Positions 1 through 6,147 of a DNA stretch of 7,862 nucleotides are shown piece after piece. Below the pieces are notes generated by a model. It saw nothing but the letters and a program-made list of their open reading frames with translations. It searched no databases and had not been told where the DNA came from. Each line of letters starts with the position of its first letter. Position 1 is the stretch's first letter. The stretch is from positions 1 through 7,862 of the forward strand of contig CBDUXZ010000077.1 of NCBI GenBank assembly GCA_965371325.1, read 5' to 3'. The stretch is from CBDUXZ01 sp965371325 [NCBI: uncultured bacterium] (GTDB taxonomy: Bacteria > JAUYMQ01). The translations under genes and the position numbers were made by a program.

Positions 1-1281
1 GGTGAGTTCCCGGTCGATGAGCGTGAGGGTCCCCGCAATCTTCCGGCGCGCCTCCTCGTCGCTGTCGTGCTCCGTCACCCCGAAAAAGCCCCGCAGTAGT
101 TCGAACACGGGGAGCAGCGGGATCGATTTTCCGTGGGCCACGCAGTGAACTTCGCGGACACGTATCCCCTGTGCCTTGCACTTCTCCAGGAATTCGTAAC
201 AGAGCCGGCTCTTCCCGGTGCCTGCATCCGCCACCACGCCGACCACCTGCGCACTCCCCTCCATGACGTGCGCGAGCGCCCGGTCGAGGGTCTCCATCTC
301 GTCCCTACGGCCAACGAAGCGGGTGAGCCCACGCGCCTTCGAGACGTCGAGGCGTGTGCGCATCGTGCCCAAACCCTCCAGGTCGAACACGTGAAGCCCC
401 TTGCTCGCACCCTTCAGCTCGAACTCCCCGAGGTCTCGGAACTTGAAAAATCCGGAGACGAGGCCCGCGGTGTTCTCCGATACATAGGCTTTGCCGGGAT
501 CGGCGAGTTGCTCGAGCCGCGCGGCGAGCCCCACCGTGTGGCCCTGGGCCGTGTAGTCCATGCGGAGATCGTCGCCAATTTTCCCGACGATCACCTCGCC
601 CGAGTTCAAGCCCATGCGGACGGCGAAGTTGAGTCCCTTGGTTCGCTTCAGCTCTTCGGCGTAGCTTCTGAGTTCATCCTGCAGGTGCAGCGCCGCGTAG
701 CAGGCCCGGTGCGCATGATCCTCGTGTGTGATGGGGGCGCCGAAGAGCGCCATGATTCCGTCGCCCGTGTACTGGTTGACGGTTCCCTCGAAGCGGTGCA
801 CGCCGTCGGAGAGAATCTCGAAGAAGCGATTAAGGATGCGATGCCATTCTTCCGGATCAACCTGCTCCGCGAGATCCATGGATCCCTTCACGTCGGCGAA
901 GAGCACGGTGACCTGCTTGCGCTCGCCTTCGAGTGCGCTCTTGGAAGTGAGAATTCTCTCGGCGAGGTGTTTGGGGGTGTAATCGCGCGGCGCGCGTTCC
1001 TGGGCGGGCGAGGCTCCTGTCCGGGAGGGCGAAGCTCCCGCTGAGCCGTATTCTCGCCCCGAAGTCGGCTCGCCCTCCCGGCGAGCCCCCGCCAGCGAAG
1101 CGCCGCATCCGCCGCAGAAATTTTGATCGGGCTTGTTGCCTCGCCCGCAGGACGAGCATAGGCGCGTGATCTCGGCGCCGCATCCGCCGCAGAAGGAATT
1201 CTCAGGCGGATTTGTGCGCCTGCAGGAGGGACAATCCAATTCGGCACCCCGGGGCTGAGGGAAAAATCCGGGACCCATCAT
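1..1281 (-). CDS. Zinc-ribbon / class III nucleotide cyclase / AAA-type ATPase signalling protein (C-terminus beyond left edge)
   Basis: The frame is open for 427 codons and leaves the window at base 1. Residues 17-34 and 42-59 form two CxxC...CxxC zinc ribbons, each ending in the shared knuckle FCGGCG. Residues 65-100 are a low-complexity linker. About 120-300 is a class III adenylate/guanylate cyclase domain with metal-binding aspartates Asp130 (FADVKGS) and Asp174 (TGDGIMALFG) and the conserved arginine in GLAARLE (Arg255). A P-loop, ADAGTGKS, lies at 351-358, preceded by FVGRRDE, as in cyclases fused to an ATPase and usually a TPR tail. The usual adenine-contacting Lys and transition-state Asn positions hold Gln170 and Gly251. 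ATG at 1281 follows GAAGG. A TTG at 1239, just before the first ribbon and behind GGGGTG, is a real alternative, and the frame extends up to a GTG at 1377. It is probably a cytoplasmic signalling enzyme, unrelated to the adjacent redox operon. Domain identity is strong; activity, ligand and start are uncertain. Confidence 0.88.
   Translation of the reverse strand, partial: MMGPGFFPQPRGAELDCPSCRRTNPPENSFCGGCGAEITRLCSSCGRGNKPDQNFCGGCGASLAGARREGEPTSGREYGSAGASPSRTGASPAQERAPRDYTPKHLAERILTSKSALEGERKQVTVLFADVKGSMDLAEQVDPEEWHRILNRFFEILSDGVHRFEGTVNQYTGDGIMALFGAPITHEDHAHRACYAALHLQDELRSYAEELKRTKGLNFAVRMGLNSGEVIVGKIGDDLRMDYTAQGHTVGLAARLEQLADPGKAYVSENTAGLVSGFFKFRDLGEFELKGASKGLHVFDLEGLGTMRTRLDVSKARGLTRFVGRRDEMETLDRALAHVMEGSAQVVGVVADAGTGKSRLCYEFLEKCKAQGIRVREVHCVAHGKSIPLLPVFELLRGFFGVTEHDSDEEARRKIAGTLTLIDRELT
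1000..1081. repeat. GC-rich inverted and tandem repeat inside the cyclase linker
   Basis: Two perfect 12-base arms, CCGGGAGGGCGA at 1021-1032 and TCGCCCTCCCGG at 1070-1081, are inverted copies separated by 37 bases. The left arm is also part of an imperfect tandem repeat of 18 bases (1021-1038 and 1000-1017, 15 of 18 positions equal by hand count, 3-base spacer). The element falls in frame between the zinc ribbons and the cyclase domain and is translated as a Gly/Ala/Ser/Pro-rich linker (residues about 67-94). The arms are seen directly. That it belongs to a dispersed genomic family is an inference from its resemblance to repeats common in GC-rich environmental genomes. Confidence 0.6.
1100..1194 (-). 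repeat. 20-base direct repeat encoding the second knuckle of each zinc ribbon
   Basis: The same 20 bases occur at 1100-1119 and 1175-1194, exactly 75 bases (25 codons) apart. Both encode the FCGGCGA half of a zinc ribbon. Identity at the nucleotide level, including third codon positions, suggests a recent duplication or gene conversion of the ribbon unit rather than protein-level constraint alone. Confidence 0.7.
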
Positions 1282-1453
1282 ACAGGCCTTCGGGGAGTTT
1301 TTGCGAGGCCCCCGGAGGAGGGCACAGCGGAGGCCCTGGGCCGGGCCGGATCGGGGAAAGAAGGGGGACTGTCCCACTTACTGCGCAACCGCACTTCTGT
1401 CCGGCGTATCCGGAGGATGCGCTGAACCGGCAGGAGCGGGACGATCTGTGGGC
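1282..1453. other. Short gene boundary between the chaperone and the cyclase
   Basis: This 172-base interval separates the last gene of the molybdoenzyme operon from the cyclase gene. It contains a plus-strand cytochrome c-like remnant, the GGGAC-T-GTCCC palindrome and GC-rich sequence (GGCCC-T-GGGCC near 1332-1342). I see no stem followed by a T-tract that would serve as an intrinsic terminator for the operon, and no convincing -35/-10 pair for the cyclase. If the cyclase has its own promoter it should be here. Confidence 0.5.
1365..1375. repeat. REP-like palindrome GGGAC-T-GTCCC
   Basis: The 11 bases are a perfect two-fold palindrome around a central T. On the minus strand it reads GTGGGACAGTCCCC, the form seen in short extragenic palindromes associated with REP-type (RAYT) transposases in many GC-rich genomes. 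The single-base loop makes a free hairpin unlikely; it may be half of a larger element or a protein-binding site. It lies just upstream of the cytochrome-like remnant and so could mark a rearrangement junction. The palindrome is seen; the family assignment is inference. Confidence 0.4.
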
Positions 1454-1478
1454 TTACGTGACGAGTTTGGCCAAATAG
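1395..1478 (+). pseudogene. Remnant of a class I cytochrome c C-terminus (opposite strand)
   Basis: The plus strand encodes about 27 residues ending in RQERDDLWAYVTSLAK and a TAG stop. This resembles the last helix of class I c-type cytochromes, where a CPAYPE-like stretch would stand in place of the Met-Pro-Ala-Tyr heme-ligand loop and (E/D)R..L.AYV.SL forms the closing helix. There is no CxxCH heme motif, start codon context or upstream domain: the sequence just 5' becomes the GGGAC-T-GTCCC palindrome and then cyclase upstream DNA. It therefore looks like the tail of a lost cytochrome gene that once converged on the operon. Its last 25 bases overlap the 3' end of the chaperone gene antisense. 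The match is short, so chance resemblance remains possible. Confidence 0.4.
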
Positions 1479-2137
1479 GCCTTCTCTGATTCGAAGAAGG
1501 CGAGGGCGAAGGCCGTGAGGGCGGCGTAGAACGGGTGAGGGGTTTCCTCTTTGAGTTTCGCCGCCATGCGGGGGAACCAGGCGAGAACCTGGCGATCAAG
1601 AAAGTCGCGCTGCGCCCGGATGTAGTCTTCCCCTCCCTCTCCGTCTTTCTGCGCCTCCACCTGGCGGAACGTCAGGTAGTGCAGGAACTCGAGCGCCACG
1701 CAGAGATGATCGGGAAGATCCGGCTTGGGATCGGGCAGGCCGAGACCGAAGTGCTCGTAGAACCGCAGACACTCCTCCATCGCGCGAAGGCGATCGCCGG
1801 TCCAGTTGCCGGTGTAGAGCGAGCAGGGCGGTCCTCCCCCGCCGCCGACGTCGAAGAGGCGGACGTAGTCGACTTCGAGGGCGTCATCATCTTCGCCGCG
1901 ATCAGAGAGACCCGAAGCGCTCCGTTCCCCCTCGAAGGTGTAGGGTAGCCCCGCCACCGCCTGATCCAGCGCGCCGCGAAGATCTCCGTCCGCGATAGCC
2001 CGGGCGAACTCATCCGAGGGAAACGCGAAGGCCGTGGCAAGGAGCCTGTAGAGATCGCTTCGCCGCGCCGTCTGGGTTTCGAAACCCTCTTCGAGATCCG
2101 AAATGTCGGCGACGCCTGCCGATACATTCTGTTCCAC
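1454..2137 (-). CDS. TorD/DmsD-family molybdoenzyme assembly chaperone (EbdD/DdhD/SerD-like)
   Basis: This is a soluble, helix-rich protein of about 227 residues, a normal length for the TorD family. Such chaperones bind the Tat signal and apo-form of the catalytic subunit in the cytoplasm, hold it for insertion of the molybdenum cofactor and delay export until folding is complete. Visible family marks (numbered from the GTG) are DYVRLFDVGGGGGPPCSLYT at about 90-109, the FYEHFGL helix at about 126-132 and PDHLCVALEFLHYLTF at about 142-157. This EY.RLF...GPP...LY plus DHL..LEFLHYL pattern is typical of the ebdD/ddhD/serD/clrD group. It is the last gene of the operon, directly after alpha 2. 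GTG at 2137 is preceded at six bases by AAGGAG. A longer TTG start at 2170 adds 11 lysine-rich residues but has only a weak G-run upstream. The 3' end overlaps the cytochrome-like remnant on the other strand. Confidence 0.9.
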   Translation of the reverse strand: MEQNVSAGVADISDLEEGFETQTARRSDLYRLLATAFAFPSDEFARAIADGDLRGALDQAVAGLPYTFEGERSASGLSDRGEDDDALEVDYVRLFDVGGGGGPPCSLYTGNWTGDRLRAMEECLRFYEHFGLGLPDPKPDLPDHLCVALEFLHYLTFRQVEAQKDGEGGEDYIRAQRDFLDRQVLAWFPRMAAKLKEETPHPFYAALTAFALAFFESEKAYLAKLVT

Positions 2138-2143
2138 GGGCTT

Positions 2144-2149
2144 CTCCTT
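2144..2149 (-). promoter_or_regulatory. Shine-Dalgarno AAGGAG deciding the chaperone start
   Basis: On the minus strand AAGGAG is separated by six bases from the GTG at 2137-2135. No comparable site precedes the upstream in-frame TTG at 2170, so this site favours the shorter protein. Confidence 0.6.
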
Positions 2150-2183
2150 CGTTTTTTTTCCACGTTTCAAAGCAATTGCCCCC

Positions 2184-2208
2184 GAGCCTGACTATTTATT
2201 CAAGGCTC
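2184..2208 (-). other. Hairpin between alpha 2 stop and chaperone start
   Basis: GAGCCT (2184-2189) and AGGCTC (2203-2208) form a perfect 6-base stem around an AT-rich 13-base loop, starting two bases after the alpha 2 TAG stop. On the transcribed strand it is followed by CGGGGGC rather than a T-run, so it is not a classical intrinsic terminator. It could stabilise or process the alpha message, lowering chaperone output relative to alpha. The stem is short and could be incidental. Confidence 0.3.
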
Positions 2209-2209
2209 T

Positions 2210-5071
2210 CTACACAGGCTTCACTTCCACCGTCGTGCCACGCGGATGGAACCCCGGCGCCGAGTAGTACATCCTGTAATGAAGCTGGCCGTAATCGCCC
2301 ACAAGATGCGAGGGCTTCCAGGGCGAGGCAATTGGTTCGTGCGGCCCCTTCCACCCGGGGAACTGGTAGGGCTCCCAGGCATGATAGATGAATACCTGTC
2401 CCGGCTGCATCGACGGTGTAATTTTTACCCGAACCTCGAAAGCGCCCACGTCGTTTGCGACACGGACGCGGTCGTGATCGCTTACGCCGCGCCGCTTCGC
2501 GTCGCCCGGATTCATATACAGGAGGGGCTCGCCCCGCTGGAGACGCAGCATGTGTCGTTGATCCCGCCACATGCTGTGAACGCTCCAGCGCGTATGGCCG
2601 CCGCTGAGGGTGAGATCATAGTCGCCGCCCATCGTGGGGGGAGATTTGGCGGTTGGAAGCGCCTCTCCCGCGCGTACGTACCAGGGATGATCGAGATAGA
2701 ACTGCTGGCGCCCGGTCAGCGTCGGCCAGGGCTCCTTTTCCACCACGAACCACTGCGATGGCGTTACCGGCTCTCTCCCGGCTACGTCGGAGCAGATGGC
2801 GTTGACCGGCGCGTAGGGGCCCGCTGTCTTGATTGGGACGGCGCGCCGCCGCCGCGCCTCCTCCCAGGTGAGCCCCTTCGTCACGTCGGAGCGCGACAGA
2901 ATGTAGTTCATGCCCGATTCGGGATCACCCTCCTTGAAGCGCCCGTGATCGCTCCACTTGTCATAGATCGTGCCGAGCTCGCAGGGATCACCCTGCGGCG
3001 CTTCGATCGGCCCGACACCTTTGGCCCGCGCGCGCTTCTGAATGCGCTCAGCCAGGGAAGCGCAGATGTCCCACTCGTCCCGCGACTCGTGAAGAGGTTT
3101 CACCGCCTGCTCGCCGAAGACGACATAGGGGAGGTAGCTCATCGTGTATTTGATACCCATTTTTTCGTAGTAGCCGGGAGCGGGAAGGATAAGATCCGAT
3201 TGCATCGTCGTGGTCGACATTCGGAAATTGACCGAAACAATGAGATCCAGCTTCGGCCAGAGATTTTCGCGGACGACCTGGGGCGCCGGCCAGCGGCGGA
3301 GCGGATTGGGTCCCGTGAAGATGAGCACCTTGGGATCCTTCCCGGGTGCCGGAAAGACGGGCATCCACTTCTTCTCGATTGCCTCAGTGACGGCCTTGTC
3401 CATGGAGATGCCCTGGCTCGCATCGCCGAGCTCGGGTTTCCCCGCGACACTCCCCAGCCCGGCGTGCACGTAGAGCCAGAGGGTTGACGGCGTGAGCATC
3501 CGCCGGTGCGTTTCTTCCGTGTAGAAATCCTCCGCGACCCGCACCCGCGGGCGCCCGGTAATCGCAATGTAGAGTTTCGACAGGAGTCCCTGCTCCTCTC
3601 CGGCCGAGAATTCCTCGAATCCCGCGAGGGACCACCAGGCGGCTGTTCGGAGTCCGCCTCCCGGCTTCCCCTGGTTTCCTGTGAGCGCCATGAGGAGAAT
3701 CATGCCGCGCATCGCCAGATCGCTGTGGTAGTGCTTGCAGGCCCCCCAGGATGCGATGATCATCGATGATCCCGCGCGGGCAATGCCGCGCGCCATCTCG
3801 CGTACGACCGACGGAGAAACCCCTGTTTTGGCGGCCACGCGCTCGGGCGTGTGTTCCTTCAACTCCTTGCGAAGAAGATCGAAGACCGTCACGGCAGTTG
3901 CCGTCCCGCCGTCGGCGAGTTGCACGGTCCGGCGGCCGGTGAGTGCGGGCCGGAGTTTCCCGAGCGCAAGCTTCCCCCGGGGACGCCCCTTTGTTCCGGG
4001 CGCCTCGGTTATCTTGCCGGCCGCCTCGTCGAAGAAGTAGAAACGATCCTTCGCCCCACGCCGTTTAAGATCCGTCTGGCGAAGGAACTGCCCGGTGTCT
4101 TCGCGGACAAGGAACGGGAGATCGGTCTGCTCGCGAATGTACGCTTCATCGAAGAGCCCCTCTTCCACGATCACGCCGGCGCAGGCCATCGCGAGGGCCG
4201 CATCCTCGCCGGGGGATATCGGCACCCAGAGGTCCGCATGGATCGCGCTGGGGCTGTAGTCGGGGGCGACGATGATGAGCTTGGCGCCGCGGTAGCGCGC
4301 CTCGTGGAGAAAGTGGGCCTCGGGGATGCGCGTGACAACCGGATTTCCGGCCCAAATGACGATGTAGTCAGAGCGGAACCAGTCGTCGCTCGTCCCCTCG
4401 ACGTTGAACATTCCCCAGGTCTGGACCGCCCCCATCGGCATGTCGCCCACGCCGGCCCAGGAGTCGAGCATCGTCGAGCGCAGCAGCGAGAAGAGCCGAA
4501 GCTCCGCGCCGGTTCCCGGACCGAAATCGACGTTTGTCGTTCCGTGATCGAATACGATCGATTCGGGGCCGTGCTCGGCTGCGTTTTGGACGATTGCGCC
4601 GGCGACCTTGTCCAGCGCTTCATCCCAGGATATGCGCTTCCAGCGGCCCGATCCGCGCTCGCCCACCCTGATCAACGGATACTTGATCCGGGTAGGGGCA
4701 TACATGAGCTCGCTGAAGCACGCGCCCTTGTTGCAACCGCGCGGGTTGAAATCCGGTACGTCAGGCGACGACTGTCCGTAGATGGCCGCCTGTTCCTCGC
4801 GCAGAACCACATCGTCCTTTACGTAGAGATCGAATGCGCATGCGGAAATGCAGTTGACGCGGAGATGGGTGCCGGCGGCAACGCGGTCCCACTGCCATTG
4901 CTTCCGGTAGAGATCCCCGGCGCCGCTGTATGTGGGTGCTTTGTGGGGAGCCGCATCCGTGCCGCCCGTGGCCGCCGCGTCACGAATGTTCAACCGCCAG
5001 AGGGCCAGCGACAACGTTGTGGCGCCGGCTGTAAGGAGAAACGCCCGGCGTGACAGGGTCGGCAGGTTCAT
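2210..5071 (-). CDS. Catalytic alpha subunit 2, type II DMSO reductase family (EbdA/DdhA/SerA-like), complete, Tat-exported
   Basis: This 953-residue molybdopterin enzyme has the usual length for ethylbenzene dehydrogenase-type alpha subunits. Residues 7-12, SRRAFL, followed by a hydrophobic run to about 25 and an AAA near 32-34, form a Tat signal, so it should be exported folded to the periplasm. FS0 ligands are His69, Cys74, Cys78 and Cys113; the 34-residue gap between the last two equals that of NarG, but His and the first Cys are four rather than three residues apart. Asp210 in GDMPMG is the expected molybdenum ligand. WAGNPVVTRIPEAHF (240-254) and the SPGEDAALA region bind the guanine dinucleotide cofactors. 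The C-terminal domain carries RWSVHSMW and GQVFIYHAWEPYQFPG, typical of the Ebd/Ddh/Ser/Clr branch. Members oxidise hydrocarbons or sulfides, or reduce oxyanions; the substrate cannot be decided here. It follows beta by 28 bases; the ribosome site is weak (CGGGGT). It is a paralogue of the partial alpha at the right edge. Confidence 0.95.
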   Translation of the reverse strand: MNLPTLSRRAFLLTAGATTLSLALWRLNIRDAAATGGTDAAPHKAPTYSGAGDLYRKQWQWDRVAAGTHLRVNCISACAFDLYVKDDVVLREEQAAIYGQSSPDVPDFNPRGCNKGACFSELMYAPTRIKYPLIRVGERGSGRWKRISWDEALDKVAGAIVQNAAEHGPESIVFDHGTTNVDFGPGTGAELRLFSLLRSTMLDSWAGVGDMPMGAVQTWGMFNVEGTSDDWFRSDYIVIWAGNPVVTRIPEAHFLHEARYRGAKLIIVAPDYSPSAIHADLWVPISPGEDAALAMACAGVIVEEGLFDEAYIREQTDLPFLVREDTGQFLRQTDLKRRGAKDRFYFFDEAAGKITEAPGTKGRPRGKLALGKLRPALTGRRTVQLADGGTATAVTVFDLLRKELKEHTPERVAAKTGVSPSVVREMARGIARAGSSMIIASWGACKHYHSDLAMRGMILLMALTGNQGKPGGGLRTAAWWSLAGFEEFSAGEEQGLLSKLYIAITGRPRVRVAEDFYTEETHRRMLTPSTLWLYVHAGLGSVAGKPELGDASQGISMDKAVTEAIEKKWMPVFPAPGKDPKVLIFTGPNPLRRWPAPQVVRENLWPKLDLIVSVNFRMSTTTMQSDLILPAPGYYEKMGIKYTMSYLPYVVFGEQAVKPLHESRDEWDICASLAERIQKRARAKGVGPIEAPQGDPCELGTIYDKWSDHGRFKEGDPESGMNYILSRSDVTKGLTWEEARRRRAVPIKTAGPYAPVNAICSDVAGREPVTPSQWFVVEKEPWPTLTGRQQFYLDHPWYVRAGEALPTAKSPPTMGGDYDLTLSGGHTRWSVHSMWRDQRHMLRLQRGEPLLYMNPGDAKRRGVSDHDRVRVANDVGAFEVRVKITPSMQPGQVFIYHAWEPYQFPGWKGPHEPIASPWKPSHLVGDYGQLHYRMYYSAPGFHPRGTTVEVKPV

Positions 5072-5099
5072 CAGAATACCCCGCGGAGGATCTTCAGTC

Positions 5100-6128
5100 T
5101 TACGTCCAGACGATCTTCGCCGGGTCGCGATCGAAGGGCTTGAACATGTCGGTCCACTTGTAGGCGATGAGCAGATCCATCAGCTCGGACTTCCCGCCGG
5201 AGCGTGTCTTCTCCATTTCCGCCTTGAGCGTGGCCAGGGCCGTGTCGACGTCCGTGCCGAAGAGGCTCCGGAGGTATTCCATCGGAATGCGCGGCTTGTT
5301 CTCGTCGATATTTCCCTGCGCATCGAAGCTGGGCGGTGCCAGTGGTGGCACATAATAAATGTTGGGCTCCGTCCCGTACTCCGGATGAAGGGGGATTGCC
5401 ACCTTCCACTTCTTCACCAGCTTGTGGATCGGCCCGGCCGGGTCATCGAGATAGCCGACGAAGCGCACGCGGCCGGGGCACTGCCGCGCGCAGGCCGGCG
5501 CCACGCCGTTCTCGATGCGGGGGAAACAGAAGATGCACTTCTGCGCCACCTTTTTCGACTCGTTGAAATAGATCTTCTTGTAAGGGCAGGCTTCCATGCA
5601 GAAGCGGTATCCGCGGCAGCGCTCCTCATCGATCAGCACGACCCCGTCGTCTTCGCGCTTGTAGATGGCTTTGCGCGGGCACGCCTCGAGACATGCGGGG
5701 TGTGTGCAGTGGTTGCAGATTCTGGGCAGGTAGAAGAAGTAGCTGTTCGGATACTCCCCCGCGCCCTGATCCTCGTCCCAGTTCGGTCCCCAGTCGGGCT
5801 CATCGCCCACGACTTTGAGGTGGACCGAATTCCCCTTCCCCTTGTAGAAGACCTCGTCGTAGTTGAACTCCCAGGCCTCGCCGAATTCGCGGCGGCTGGG
5901 AAGCTTCCCGGACCGCGCCTTGCCGTTGCTGAACCCTCCTCCCATCTTCTCCCAGTCGCGTGGCGTTCCCCGGCCGGGCTGCGTGTTCACCGTGTTCCAC
6001 CACATGTAGTCCATGCCTTCTTCGCGGGTCCAGAGCCGTTTGCAGGCAATGGTGCAGGTGTGGCACCCGAGGCACGTGTTGAGATCCATGACCATTGCCA
6101 GCTGACGCTTCGGTTTCGTGACACTCAT
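5100..6128 (-). CDS. Iron-sulfur beta subunit (EbdB/DdhB/NarH-like), four Fe-S clusters
   Basis: This is a 342-residue electron-transfer subunit, close to EbdB-type length. Four cysteine groups are visible: Cys19/22/25/29, Cys138/141/146/150, Cys171/177/181 and Cys198/201/213/217. In the third group the position that would be the second cysteine is Tyr174 (CRGYRFC), the NarH/Ebd-type arrangement for a [3Fe-4S] cluster; the other groups should hold [4Fe-4S] clusters. CPYKKIYFN and the region about 198-217 match this branch. It should carry electrons between FS0 of alpha and the heme of gamma. There is no signal peptide, so it is expected to be co-exported with alpha through Tat. There is no C-terminal membrane helix, unlike FdnH, so docking to the cytochrome b must use another contact. 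ATG at 6128 has AAGGGGTG seven bases upstream and lies 19 bases after the gamma stop. It could serve both alpha subunits of the operon. Confidence 0.95.
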   Translation of the reverse strand: MSVTKPKRQLAMVMDLNTCLGCHTCTIACKRLWTREEGMDYMWWNTVNTQPGRGTPRDWEKMGGGFSNGKARSGKLPSRREFGEAWEFNYDEVFYKGKGNSVHLKVVGDEPDWGPNWDEDQGAGEYPNSYFFYLPRICNHCTHPACLEACPRKAIYKREDDGVVLIDEERCRGYRFCMEACPYKKIYFNESKKVAQKCIFCFPRIENGVAPACARQCPGRVRFVGYLDDPAGPIHKLVKKWKVAIPLHPEYGTEPNIYYVPPLAPPSFDAQGNIDENKPRIPMEYLRSLFGTDVDTALATLKAEMEKTRSGGKSELMDLLIAYKWTDMFKPFDRDPAKIVWT

Positions 6129-6147
6129 CGTTACACCCCTTTTTTAC

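Noticed and set aside
133-1044. 303-codon plus-strand open frame in the left part
   Set aside because: It is antisense to the zinc-ribbon/cyclase/ATPase gene, whose catalytic and P-loop motifs fix the coding frame.
1361-1380. Intrinsic terminator for the operon
   Set aside because: The palindrome has a one-base loop and is followed by a C/T mixture rather than a U-tract, so it does not form a standard terminator.
1212-1478. Full 88-codon plus-strand frame as an intact gene
   Set aside because: Only its last 27 or so codons resemble a protein family; the first part is antisense to the cyclase start region and boundary DNA, so only the tail was kept, as a remnant.
2246-3487. Long plus-strand open frame antisense to alpha 2
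   Set aside because: It lies fully inside a gene with clear molybdopterin enzyme motifs, and its translation is Arg/Gly/Pro-rich without recognisable domains, as expected from GC-rich shadow frames.
3851-5053. Second 400-codon plus-strand open frame antisense to alpha 2
   Set aside because: It is a shadow frame of the N-terminal half of alpha 2, with no motif, no ribosome site and no independent support.
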